Source: Haematococcus lacustris
Taxonomy: Eukaryota > Chlorophyta > Chlorophyceae > Chlamydomonadales > Haematococcaceae
Direction: 5' to 3'
Length of the DNA: 64,000 nucleotides
Assembly (NCBI GenBank): GCA_030144725.1
Contig: JASKMD010000005.1
Location: 5,137,910 to 5,201,909 of the forward strand
The notes below the pieces were generated by a model. That model was given only the letters and a program-made list of their open reading frames with translations, was not told the DNA's origin and did not search any database. This document shows positions 31,336-42,224 of the stretch, in pieces (position 1 is the stretch's first letter; the number at the start of each line of letters is the position of its first letter). The position numbers and the translations under genes are program-made.

Positions 31336-33297
31336 ATGTCGCCTGGTCCGAGCGTCAAGCAGCCCCTGTTCGCCTGGCTTTGGGGAGATGAAACCCTCGC
31401 AGACGCGATCCTGCATCTGCGGGTAGCGGGCCAGCCAGCCAATGCGCCAGGGTGCGTCGCGCTGAGAGTACATCGCGCCGTGTTGGCTGCCTACAGCGAG
31501 TACTTCAGAGCAAAGCTGCTGCGCTGGACCGGCAGCGAGTCGCAGAATTGTGCCAACTTCCAGCCCACTCGTGCAGTGGCGCAGTTTGCTGAGACTGGCA
31601 GCCTGCCTTCAGGGGTCCAGCTGGCCCAGGTGAGGAGAAGAGTAGGGGAGCGGAGTAAAAGCATGATTGTATCAACAGTCATGCAGTGGAACATGCAGGT
31701 GTGCAAGGAGGCCAAGGTTCAATGCGCTTCTCAATGCGTTCAGGTATGCAGCCAAGACTTCACAAACCTAGCTGTGGGGGAGCTGGGCAGTCCCCAGCCC
31801 CCTCTGCCCCGCATTGACGAGACCTGTGCAAGCAAAGCTGAGTGTGACGCCGCCCACTTGGTAGTGCGCTGCATGTACGAGGGGGAGCTGGCTGAGGAGG
31901 TGGAGGATCCGCTCACACTAGCCATGGTGGGTAGCAGCGGTGAGCTAGGGTGAGCTGGCCAGGGTGAGCTGAGTGAGACCTGGCACACCCCGTAAGATCA
32001 AACCAATACACAAAGAAACCATGAAAGAAGTGCGGTGCTGTTGCCTGTGCAGGTGTGCTGTGTGGCTGAGCGCTGGGCCTTCTTATCTCTCTCCAGCTCA
32101 TGCCTACAGAAACTTATTGACTTGCCGCACTCACAGCTGCCAGTGGAGCAGCTTGTGCTGGTGCTGCAGACCCTGCCTGACAGCTGTGCCCTGCTGCCTG
32201 AGTACAAGAAGTGGCAGGAGCGGGTGCACAGCCTGGCAGTAGAGCTCAATGCCCTCCCCTTACTGCTGCACCTGTACGGGGACATCCACACCGTCATCAC
32301 TAGTGCCCAGTTGACGACAACCTTCCAGCAGCTGCCCTATGCAGCATTGCAGCTGTGGGCAGGCAGCAATGTGGTGACAGTGGACAGTGAGAACAGCCTT
32401 GTGGAGCTGCTCATCCTGTGGGCGGTCGCACGTCATACAGGAACCGAGCAGCAGTGCTAAGAAGATGACTGTAAGAGAGGGGATCATGCTCGTGTGCCCG
32501 CCAAACTGCCTATTTGACTGCATGTGGCCGACTGCCTGTCTCGTGTCATGTGCAGCCTACGCTCAAGGCCGTTGGCCCACACTGGACTGCTTTGACATCC
32601 CCTTTGGTGGCGCAGGCAGCCTGCTGTGGTTTCGGCATGGCCGGGGTAATGAACAGGGACAAGTCCCCTCCTGCCTGGTCTGCTGCACCCCGCAAGCAGC
32701 TAAAACCTGCCGAGCTGCTGTGGCGCACCACCATTCGCTGGGATGTGCCCCGGCAGCAGCTGGTTGACCTGCTGGCCAGCAAGGACCTGAAAGCCAGGGT
32801 CTGCTCAGAGCCAGTTTACTCTGCAGGGGTGGGCTGGAGGGTGTACCTGGACCTTATCATAAGGGCACAGAGGATGAGCCGGGCCTGTCTCTGGGCTGCT
32901 CATCCATTTCCGACTGATAGTGACCTGGCAGATCAAGGGCACATGGGCTGAGCCTGGCTTCGTACTGGGCTGCTGGGGCCAGTTTGTGACTTATGCTGAG
33001 TGCGAGGGCCATGCCCTGGGCGCCAAGCTGCCTCATGGCTCACCCATCAAATATGTCATCATCATGGGCGACACTTTGGGAGCTGCCTGGGTAACCATTG
33101 GGGTTGCAAGGGGTTGGGGCTCCTCATCATTTCTTGGTGTTCGCATGACCACGGCCACCGACCTTGAGCCATTCCTGAACAAGGGCAGCCTGCAAATCAT
33201 GCGTTACAGTTGTAGTTGTAAGATGTGGACTAGTCATGTACTTGTAAGGCAGGAGGACCCCTCGGCCTGCAAAAGGCGAGTATGTGACACTTCATAG
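31336..33297 (+). pseudogene. BTB6: BTB-family pseudogene, A type
   Basis: Exons 1 (31336-31629) and 2 (31699-31926) are intact: MSPGPSVKQPLFAWLWGDET, LRVHRAVLAAYSEYF and VVRCMYEGEL. Exon 3 starts at 32053 but is damaged: it carries an in-frame insertion (LNALPLLLHL), and its 3' end including HLSPG and the GT donor is deleted, so the frame runs to a TAA at 32458-32460. Exon 4 (from 32556) has a frameshifting deletion after FDIP, a second disruption with extra sequence at about 32860-32950, and a deletion removing its normal end near 33200. Recognisable pieces are TIRWDVPRQQL, LGCWGQFVTYAEC and FLGVRMTTATDLEPF. At most a BTB-only product could be made. Confidence 0.85.
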
Positions 33298-36200
33298 TTG
33301 GCTAGATGGTTATGGCACACAACCGTCTCATCGCTAACTTGCCAACCTGAAGGTGTGTGATGCACTAGAGGTTCTGGGTCATGCTGTAGACAGTGCTCAA
33401 GGCTGAAGGTCAATGGTCATCTTGGATGGAATTACTCGAGCCCAGGGTTATGAATCCCAGGGTCCCATGGAGCCCAGGGTCATCCATACAGGCGCTTCCA
33501 ACTCTTTGTTGGTGGAGTGTGTGTGAATGTGAGTGAAGTGGCTGGTGAAGTGGTTGGTGGCCAAGTTCTATGCCATTGCGATGCATGCAAGCGTCGCTGC
33601 AGCCGCCCGTCTTTCCTGAGCTGGTGTACAATAGCCCGTGCGCCTGCAGCAGAAATTGGCACGAACAATGAGGGAGGCAATGTGGCGCGGGAGCAGTTGG
33701 CAGGTGAGGCTGCGGTCTTGGCCGGGCCGACCTGTGTCATATCACCTAGTATGACGCTGACACTGGTTGTGGCAGTCTGTAGCAATCTGTGGCAGCTCCA
33801 ACACAGCAGATGTTGGCAACGGGCTGTGCCATTTCACTTAACATGCTCGTATGACGCTGACACTGACAAGCAGAGGACATCACACAGTTACCCAAATATG
33901 AATGCTCAGTCACTCCTGCTCAGTGGCAGTGGCAGCACCTGCAACTACGCCTGCACCTGTGCCCCCCAGCCCCCCTGCTACTGTCCCTTGCTCCATCCCC
34001 TTCAGCTGCTCCTCCTGGTCCTCCTTCTTCCTCTTGACTCCCTCTGTCACTGGCACAACAAGCACCAGTCACACTGCGGGTGGATGGCCTTGGCTTACTA
34101 CAGCTGATCTGCAAGCACGCATGCATTGCTTGGCCCCACCACTACCTCACCACACCCCTGATCTTCTCCTGCCCACCCCTTACCCTCCCCATCGCAGCCT
34201 CCGTTCCACCACGTGTTCATGTAACCATGCCGTAGTGCTCAAGGCTGATGGTCATTTGTCATCTTTGATGTATAAATAGACAATGATGGTCAATGTTGAT
34301 GAATGGTCGGAAATGGAGCGTCGCTGCAGGCGTCCGTCTGGCTTGCGCCTCAGCAGCAGCAATGTGGCGCGTAGGCAGTCGGCAGCTCAGGCTGCGGTCT
34401 TGATAGGTGGCTTACACCGCTTAACCGCGGTTAGGCTGCTTGGCCGCTCGGGCTGTGGCTGTGGGCTGCAGTTGGCGTGTCATTGCATTTTGTAACTTAG
34501 TGTGACGAGGATGTCTAGCTAGCTCTCATGCGTTAGCGCTCAAGCTCGGCAGTCTATGGCAACTCTAACACTAGATGTGGTACGCCTGCAGCTCCAGGGC
34601 TGCAGCCTGCCCCTGGGTTCTAGCCAGTGTCTCTGCCTCTGCTTGTCTACGGGGAGTAGCAGCCCCTGCCCCGCCCACACCTTCCCTGGCAGCCTGGTGT
34701 GAGCAGCTAGAAGGCCACGAGGAGCACAGGGGTAGACCACGATAAAAGCCAACAAGGGGCCAGCAAGGAGACAGCATGGAGCAGAATGGAGCAGCACGGA
34801 GCAAGCGGTGAGTGGCTACCCCCTTGCTGGAGAGTGGTCCTCATTACCCAGCCTTTCTGCTAGCACACATCATGTTTTCTGCATGTGACCCATCCCACTA
34901 GTGAGCTGGTGTACAATAGCCCGAGCGCCAATAGCATCAGTCGGCAATGTGACGCGGGGGCAATAGGCAGGTGAGGCTGCGGTCTTGGCCCCGACCGCCT
35001 GTGTCATTTCAGTCAACACCCTCGTATGCCGCTGACACTATTTGTTGCAGTCTGTGGCAGTCTGTGGCAGCTCCAACACCACATGTGGAAGCTCCTGCCA
35101 ATACCTGCAGTACGGCAGCTCTAACATATGGCTACTCTCGGGCATCTGGCGGCATCTTGTGCAGTCCGGCCCTGGGCTGCAATTGCTTGGGGGCCACACC
35201 TGCTGGTCCAGCCTGCCCCTGGGCTCCTGGCTGCTGCTACACACCTGCCTCCTGGCGGCCAAGGCAGAGGACATCACACAGTTGCCAAGGCAGAGGACAT
35301 CAAACTGTAAGCTGCTCAGCCTCTCCTTGCCTAGTGGCTGCACCCGTACCTACGCCTGCACCCGTGCCCCCCAGCCCTCCAGCCCTCCAGCCCCCCTGCT
35401 ACTGTCCCCTACTGCTTCTCATCTGCATTGCCTGACCCCTCTGCCGCCGCCGCCGCCGCCGCTGCCGCTGCCGCTGCTGCTGCTGCTGATGCCGCTGCTG
35501 CTGGTGGTGCCGCTGCTACTGCTGGTGCTGCCACTGCTGATGCTGCTGCCACTGCGGCTGGTGCCACTGCCACTGCTGCCGCCGCTGCTGCTGCTGCTCC
35601 TGCTCCTGTTGCTGGGTGCTGGATGGGGTGATTGGGCTGGCAGCACTGGGCCAAATACAAAGCAGGTGGCGGATCAGCAGGCACGCCGCCGACATGCACC
35701 AAGTCTTTCCTCACCCTCTTCTAGCGTAGGCTAGCGCAGGCAGCTGCAGCCAGGCCGTCATACTTGCCAGCAGTGTGGCAGCAGCCTTCAGCCCTGACCA
35801 CTCCCTTGCATTATGCCCCCACCACTGAGCATTGAGCCTTATGCCCCCCAGCGGCTGTTTGCAGGTTCAATATGGTGTGGCTTGAGGCAGCACCTGTGTG
35901 GCATGAGCAGCAGGAGCCAGCTGCCATGTACTCAATGTCCCATGCGGTGAGCAGCCAGGTGGCATCTGCTGTGTGGTCAGGCCACAAGTCAGTAGTGTGC
36001 CATGACATGCTTCTTGGGCTCCTGCCTGGCTTCTCCTGCCTTGTTAACATGCTGCTTGTACTCCTGACATGCAGCTCACACTCTGTTGAGCATGCAGGAA
36101 GGAGGGAGAGAAGTACCTTAAACCACGGGGGGACTGACTACGTTGCGTTGCATTTTCCTCGCATTGATTGACGAAGATGCTTTTAGATTGGTTACATTGG

Positions 36201-36796
36201 GTACATTGCTTATTTGCCACGGCCGCGGCCTAACATACACCTTTCAGACCCCTGCCATGCCCGGCATGGGTCCTGAAGCCCAATACTGGGTCTGTATACC
36301 TACCAATCTCTCGGTGAGTGAAAACTCTCGTAAGAAATAGTGTTGACTTCGTCGCCAGCTGCCATTTTCCCACCGGCTTCCTGTTCCCCACCGGCCGTCA
36401 GCTGTAGCAAAGTCAGCAGCGACAAACCTTGGGATGATGGAGCCTCTGCCCTCGGATGCCTACATGATGCCTAGCCCCAGCTCAAGGCTGAGCTGTGACA
36501 GGTAAATGGATCAGGGGTGGTAACCAGGCAGCCATCCCTGCCCTTGCCTTAGCCAGCAGCAAGCTGAGGGAATGCTCTGTGCCAGGAGTAAGGTAGAGCA
36601 GGTCCAACGTCTGCAGGAGCTGGTAGGCAAGGTCAGGGTGGTGGCGCAGCGACTCTAGCAGCAATAACTGTGACTGCCAGCCCGACACTGCCAGCACCAG
36701 CAGCATGCCAGCCGACCACAACCGACAAACAACAGCTTCAAGAATCAGAATACAGTTGTTGAGGGAATTGCGGCCCCGTGAGTTATGGATAAGGTG
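33298..36796. repeat. Repeat-rich spacer between BTB6 and BTB7
   Basis: No gene recognised. A module with GGTGTACAATAGCCCG and GGTGAGGCTGCGGTCTTGGC occurs at 33625 and 34910, with a relative at 34340-34870 that also carries CTCATGCGTTAGCGCT, like 9296 and 47778. 35390-35660 resembles 50200-50440 (GCTGGCAGCACTGGGCCAA). 35870-36150 resembles 41340-41620 (GAGCAGCCAGGTGGCATCTG). The right end is the distal B-type upstream module of BTB7. Confidence 0.6.
35436..35610 (+). repeat. CCG/CTG trinucleotide-rich tract
   Basis: Seven CCGs followed by CTG, CCG and GCTGGTG triplets for about 170 bp. It is open in several frames (poly-Ala, poly-Ser or poly-Leu), with no sign of being a gene. A related tract is at about 50339-50390. 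Confidence 0.9.
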
Positions 36797-37131
36797 CCCG
36801 GGAAACAGCAAGGCCGTGAAAAAGGAATGTTCTTTTGGGTAAGCAGCCAGCAGCAGCTCCAGAAGCAAGATAGGAAGCAAGATAAGATAGCTGTTAGGGC
36901 CCGGGAAATAGCAAGGCCGTGAAAAAGGAACCGTGAAAGAGGAAACACTGCTGCTGCTTTCGTGCTAAGCAGAGCTCACGAAGCTGCTGCTCCCGCATCC
37001 TCTAATCATTAAGCGCGTAGGAGCAGTAGCAACACCTGCTCGAAAGTGTCAGGCTGCTCCGCTTAGGAGCAGTAGTGACACCTTCCCGGAAGTTCCAGGC
37101 TGCTCCGCCGTGTGCGCGCTCAGGGCAAGCA
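36797..37131 (+). promoter_or_regulatory. Proximal upstream module of BTB7, internally duplicated
   Basis: The block CCCGGGAAACAGCAAGGCCG occurs at 36797 and again as CCCGGGAAATAGCAAGGCCG at 36900, and the GGAGCAGTAG..ACACC stretch is also doubled (about 37020 and 37065). The outer ATG used by the other B-type copies is CTG here (AAGCTGCTGCTC at 36981), so translation must start at 37132. Confidence 0.5.
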
Positions 37132-39530
37132 ATGTCGACTTCCCCTGGCGCCGCTAATCCCCCTTTCGCTTGGCTCTGGAGTGACAAAACCCTGGCGGAC
37201 GCGACTCTGCTCCTGCTCGTAGCGGGCAAGCCAGCCGGTGCGGCCTCTCCCGCCGCGCTACGAGTTCATCGCGCCGTGCTGGCTGCCCACAGCGAACACT
37301 TCAAAACCAAAGTGCTGCGGTGGGCCGACGGCAATTCGCAGCGCGGGGCAGACTTCCAGCCATTCACCGCAGTGGCGCACTTCATCGAGGCTGGGAGCCT
37401 GCCTGCAGGGCTCACTGCCCACCAACTCGCCCAGGTGAAGCAGCGAGCGAGAAGGCGGAGAAGGAGGCGGAGAAGGGGGCGCAGAAGGAGGGCGAGAGCC
37501 AGGATGCTAGGGGTAGGAGGCGTGAGAGGGCGTAGGAAGTAACGATGAGGGGTTCCCCAGGGCAAGACACAAGCACACAGGTAGTCCAGACAGTGATCAG
37601 CATGCTAGCCACCTATTCCGCGGCGGGCAGCAGGGTGGTTAACGGCCCGTTGTTGAGGAGTGTGCACATTGGTAACCATGTGCAAGGTGCCATGTGCTAT
37701 GCGATGCAGGTGTGCGAACAAGCCAAGGCCGGGGAAAAGCTACAATGTGCTGAGGCATGCAGGCAAGCCATGGTATCCCAGGTTTTGGACGAGGCAGGCA
37801 AAGCCCAGCCTGTGCTACCCTGCCTGGAGGAGACCTTTGACAGCCAGGCTGAGTGCGATGCCGCCCGCTTGGTGGTGCGCTGCATGTACGAAGGGAGGCT
37901 GGCTGTGGAGGTGAAGGACCCCTTGACACTGGCCAGGGTGGGTGGCAGGCTAGTTGGCTAGTTGCCAGTTTGACATGGACACCATATACAGTACATGGCC
38001 AGGGTGAGCTGAGTAGCCTGCAGCACCAGGGGTGTCACTGCCAGCCCAGCGCCATAGACCTAGCCTGTATTGCCAATGATATTGACAGCTTAACGTGAGG
38101 GTCAGAGTCACACTACCTCAACTGCCGCAACCCTCCGCCTGTCACCTCCCATCACCTGCCACTGACACTGCCAGCCCAACGGCATAGACCCTCTGCATAT
38201 CACTGACACCTCTGCCCCCTGCTTGCGCAGATGTGCCATGTCGCTAAGCGCTGGGCATTGTCCTCTATCATTAACTCATGCCTGCAAAGACGTATTGAGC
38301 TGTCGCCCTCACAGCTGCCAGCGGAGCAGCTGGTGCTGGTGCTGCAGACCCTGCCTGGCAATGGCGTAGTGCAGTTTGAACACTGCGGTTGGCAGGAGCA
38401 TGTGCGCAGCCTCATAGTTGGCTGGTATGGCGATGTCCATGCCATCATCACCAGGTCTGACCAGAGAAGAGAATTTCAGCAGCTGCCATTCGCAGCAGTG
38501 CAGCAGTGGGCAGGCAGCGATGAATTGACAGTGGACAGTGAGAACAGCGTGGTGGAGCTGATCAGCCTGTGGATGGCTGGGTCAGAAGGAGGGAGATGCT
38601 GTTATCAGGAGAAGCAGCAGCTGTCCTGCCTGGTGCGGGTGCAGCACCTTAGCCCAGGTGGGTGCCACAGACCACACCTTCACATGGCAGACTACAACAC
38701 TTTTTAGTAGTTTTGGCAAGCAGGGCAGCCACTGTAAGGTCTCAAGGTCTATGACACCTGAGGGTAAGCCTGGCTTGCTGTGTGCATGTGCAGCCTATGC
38801 CCTGGGTCGACTGCCAGCACTGCACTGGTTTGACATCCCTGGGGCGTCAACAGCTATGGTGGCGCAGGCGGCCTGCTGTGGGTTTGGCATGACTGGGGTG
38901 GTGACAGACACAAACAAGGCCCCGCCCGCCTGGTCTGCTGCACACCGCAAGCAGCTTGACCCTGATGAGCTGCTGCGACGCACCACCATCCGCTGGAATG
39001 TGCCCCGCCAGCAGCTGGTTGACCTGCTGGCCAGCAAGGACTTGACAGCCAAGATATCATCAGAGCCAGTGTACGCTGCTGGGGTTGGCTGGAGGGTTTG
39101 TGTGGACCTACAGAAGAGAACACAAGATGAGTCTTACAGTGCGCTCCTACAGTGGGGTGGCCCCAAGGGTTGCAAGCATCTCTCCTTGAGCTGCTGCGGA
39201 CAGCTGGTGACCTACGCTGAGTGTGATGGGCACTCCCTGGGTGACCCACTGGCGCATGGGGCACCCATCAAGTATGCTATACTGACAGGATGTACCATGC
39301 ACTGCAGTGATATGGCACTTGGGGACTGGATTGTTAGGAGCTGGACCTTTGCTTGGGTAAAGGATAAGTGGGGCAGCTCATCTTCAGTGGACGAGGCAAT
39401 CAAGAAAGCTGCTGAAGTTTGCACGCGTTACCAGATGTATGACTCATCCTTGCAGATCACCTCAGCCTTCCAGGTGGTGCACAAGGCCCAGCCCACAGTG
39501 GTAAACGATGGACCATCAGGGTGGCCTTAA
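37132..39530 (+). CDS. BTB7: BTB-BACK POB1/LRB-like protein, B type
   Basis: Exons 37132-37434, 37710-37937, 38231-38657 and 38794-39530 give 564 residues without a lesion. The start at 37132 (MSTSPGAANPPFAWLWSDKT) is the inner ATG shared with the A type, because the outer ATG is lost. BTB: LRVHRAVLAAHSEHF and VVRCMYEGRL. BACK: CLQRRIELSPSQL and ENSVVELISLWM, where SDQRREF replaces the common AQLRTTF. The C-terminal domain is the longer sub-type: LSCCGQLVTYAECDGHSLG, WTFAWVKDKWGSSSSVDEA and LQITSAFQVVHKAQP. Intron 1 begins with purine-rich GAGAAGGCGG repeats. A GlnRS fragment lies downstream on the other strand. Confidence 0.87.
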
Positions 39531-40232
39531 GCCATACGCGGATGCTGTTCTGTGCACATATGGGGTGTGTGCTGCTGGACGACAACTGCTGCTGTACGAC
39601 TTTGACTATCATAGGCCTTGGCATCGCACTGCACGCAAGCTCAAAAGTAGCCAAGGTACTCGAGTGGTGCTGATTTTGTTGTTGACTCAACCGAACCCGG
39701 TCCAGCATGGGGCAGATGTCAATCTTCATGTAGGCTCATGTGCCACGTCCTGCGGCGTTTCGCGTTGCACATCTCTACCCACTCCAAATCTTGGCATATT
39801 CGCGTTCCCTTTACTTACACAGTGATGCGCTCAGTTGCATGGGCGGGGTTCAGGGCCCCAGGCAGTGGTTGCCTGCAGCTGTGCTAAGCGCTATCACGAC
39901 CCAGTACAGGGTGGGCAAGCCTGTCAACCTGGCAGCGTGGCAGTGCTGGATGCCAGTCCTTATGGCTGAGACGTCAGCAGGGCCAGCAGGCTAAGGCAAA
40001 GGTCCATGGTGGCAGGTGCAGTTGGCTCTGAACCACCTGCCATGACTGGATGCACACAGATGGCTGCACTGCATGCACACCATTGGAGGGCTGGCTGGTT
40101 GCGGCATCAGGCCAGCAAAGCCATAGCTGTCAGTCTCACACCAGCCTCAATCAGAGTGCCCTGCCACCAACTATGCCCCAAAGCAGCAAGTAATGTGAAT
40201 GACCACGTAGTGAATGACCACGTAGAGTTGCG
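39531..40232. repeat. Downstream module, copy 3 (between BTB7 and GlnRS fragment 1)
   Basis: No gene. It starts like the 3' flanks of BTB3 and BTB12 (GCCATACGCGGATGCTG) and from 39990 matches the other downstream modules (AAGGTCCATGGTGGCAGGTG, CACACAGATGGCTGCACTGC). The module ends exactly at the GlnRS stop codon on the minus strand. Confidence 0.65.
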
Positions 40233-41058
40233 CTACCTGCCGTTCGCTGCCTGCGCCTTGGCCTGCTCCACTGCCAGTGGCACGGAGGCCTTCAGGGTCA
40301 CGGTGCGGTTCACCACCAGGCGGCCCGGGGCGGTGTCGGGGTCCACGCAGAAGAAGCTGCACAGGGAGGGGAAGGGGCACTTGAGCCAGGACGAGGAGGA
40401 GGGAAAGGATGGAAACACAGTGCAAGGCAGAGAGTGGGCAAAGTGGTGGCGTGTGGCGTGGACAAACAAGATGTGGAGACCAGGACTTGTGGGCCAGGAG
40501 TTGAGGGCACGGGGAGGAGGGGGACGACGAACGAGAGCAGCAGGCCCCCGCCCTGGCCCTGCCCCGCTCCGGCCCCGCCCGGCCCCTGCCTCCATGAGGG
40601 GTGGCAGAGAAAGCCTGGTGCCAGGCAAGTGAGCCAGGACAAGGAGGAGAAGGTTATGGGATGATGTGATGTGGTGATGAATCAGATGGATGTGGAACCA
40701 GACGCGGAGATCAGAACCTCAACACCACCACTGCACAACACCAAGTGCATGCTTGTCCCTGCCCCGTCCCCAGCTCCTCCCCATGTCCCCTGCCCCTTGG
40801 CCCTTCCCCTTGGCTTTGCCCTTTGGCCCTGGCCGCTCATCCTAGTCGCTCAAACTGCTCCCGGTCCCCTGGCTTGAGCTGTGCCAGCCTGGGGCAGCCG
40901 TAGCAGCCCGTCAGCGTCTGCAACGACTCAGGGTTCAGGTCCGCCAGCCAGGCGTTGGGGTCCTCCAGCTTGGTCCTGGCCACCACCTGGCCCTCAGCCT
41001 CGCGCTCATACACCATGCCGGGCTCCTCGCTCTTGAACAACACGTAGTACAGCCTCGC
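40233..41058 (-). pseudogene. QARS1: GlnRS fragment 1 (glutaminyl-tRNA synthetase, last two exons)
   Basis: GlnRS charges tRNA-Gln with glutamine. On the minus strand, exon 41058-40841 encodes ARLYYVLFKSEEP to QFERLG and exon 40356-40233 encodes FFCVDPDTAPGRLVVNRTVT to QAKAQAANGR and stop, the C-terminal anticodon-binding beta-barrel. The splice donor between them reads ATGAGC where fragments 2 and 3 have GTGAGC, so normal splicing should fail. No upstream GlnRS exon is present before the next repeat at 41.3 kb. An inactive duplicate. Confidence 0.82.
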
Positions 41059-42135
41059 CTGCAGGCAGGCAACGGGAGGGCACAGGCACCTTGAGGGCGA
41101 AGGTGGAGGGGCACGTGGATTGGTAGGGTAAGGGTTGGTAGGGTCTGGTACTAGAGAGAGGGAAGAGGGGCCTGGGAGCAGACGGCCTTTGGACAGCAGC
41201 CCCAGCCAGCCTATTGCTCGAGGCCGAGGTCCCGGACGTAAAATACCTTGTTCACGATACCCCCTGCCTCCCTGCCATGCTAGGCTTCCCATGCCCTAGC
41301 TAATGGAGCCAGCAGTGTAGGTGCAACATGGCGTGACTCGAGGCAGCAACTGTGTGGCATGAGCAGCCAGGAGTCTGCTGCCATGAGGCAAATGTTGCAT
41401 GCAGTGAGCAGCCAGGTGGCATCTGCTGTGTGGTAGGTACAGCATGGCATGCCACAACCCCGTGTTATGCCACAATTCAGTACTGTGCCATGACGTGCTG
41501 CTCAGGCTCCTGCCTGGCTTCTCTCGCCTGGTTTACATGCTGCTCGTATTCTGCCACACATGCAGGAAGGAGGGAGAGGAGGTATAAAACCTGTGCGAGT
41601 GGGGACTGCATAACTTTTATGGCATAGTCTTTGTATGTTTGCCATCACAAGCTACCTGTAGTGCTCAAGGGTGTCAGGCGGTTGGCTTCACTTTGTTGTA
41701 TTGAAACGGTCAATAATATTATTGTGACACCCCTTCACAACTGTGTGTAGATTGGCTCTTGTAACGACGGCAGCTGCCCTCCTCCCAGGTAGCCTCTGCA
41801 GCCAGTGCCCCACCGGCATCCAGGAGCTGGCAGTTGTGAGCTGTAAGTAGCAAAGTCAGCAGCAACAAGCCCTGAGACGCTGGAGCCTCTGCCCAGGGAT
41901 GCCTAAATGCCCAGGAATCCTTAAGGATGCCTAGCGCCAGCCCAAAGCTGAGCTGTGAGGTGTGATTGGATCAGGGTTGGTATCCAGGCAGACATCCCTG
42001 CCCTTGTCCGAGCCATCAGCAAGCTGAGGGAGTGCTCCGTGCCAGGGGCAGAGCAGGTCCTATGGTTGCATAATGGTAGGCAACGGGAATGGTAGGCAGT
42101 TGTTTATGCGGTCGCGTGAGATATGAAAGTAGTTG
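41059..42135. repeat. Spacer and distal upstream module of BTB8
   Basis: The GlnRS intron runs out by about 41290. Then comes DNA like 35870-36150 and, from 41780, the B-type upstream module (CAAAGTCAGCAGCAAC, CTTAAGGATGCCTAGCGCC, GTGATTGGATCAGGGTTGG). No gene recognised. Confidence 0.65.
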
Positions 42136-42224
42136 CCCGGGAAAAAGCAAGGTCGTGAAAAAGGTATGTTGTGTCGAGTAACCCCTTGCTGCTACTGCTT
42201 GCGCGCTAAGCAGAGCTCACGAAG
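42136..42224 (+). promoter_or_regulatory. Proximal upstream module of BTB8
   Basis: CCCGGGAAAAAGCAAGGTCG, then AAAAAGGTATGTTGTGTCGA and GCGCGCTAAGCAGAGCTCAC up to the ATG. Typical copy of the conserved block. Confidence 0.4.

Noticed and set aside
35409..35734. Ala/Ser/Leu-rich open frames at the CTG/CCG tract
   Set aside because: Trinucleotide repeat open in several frames on both strands, with no domain.
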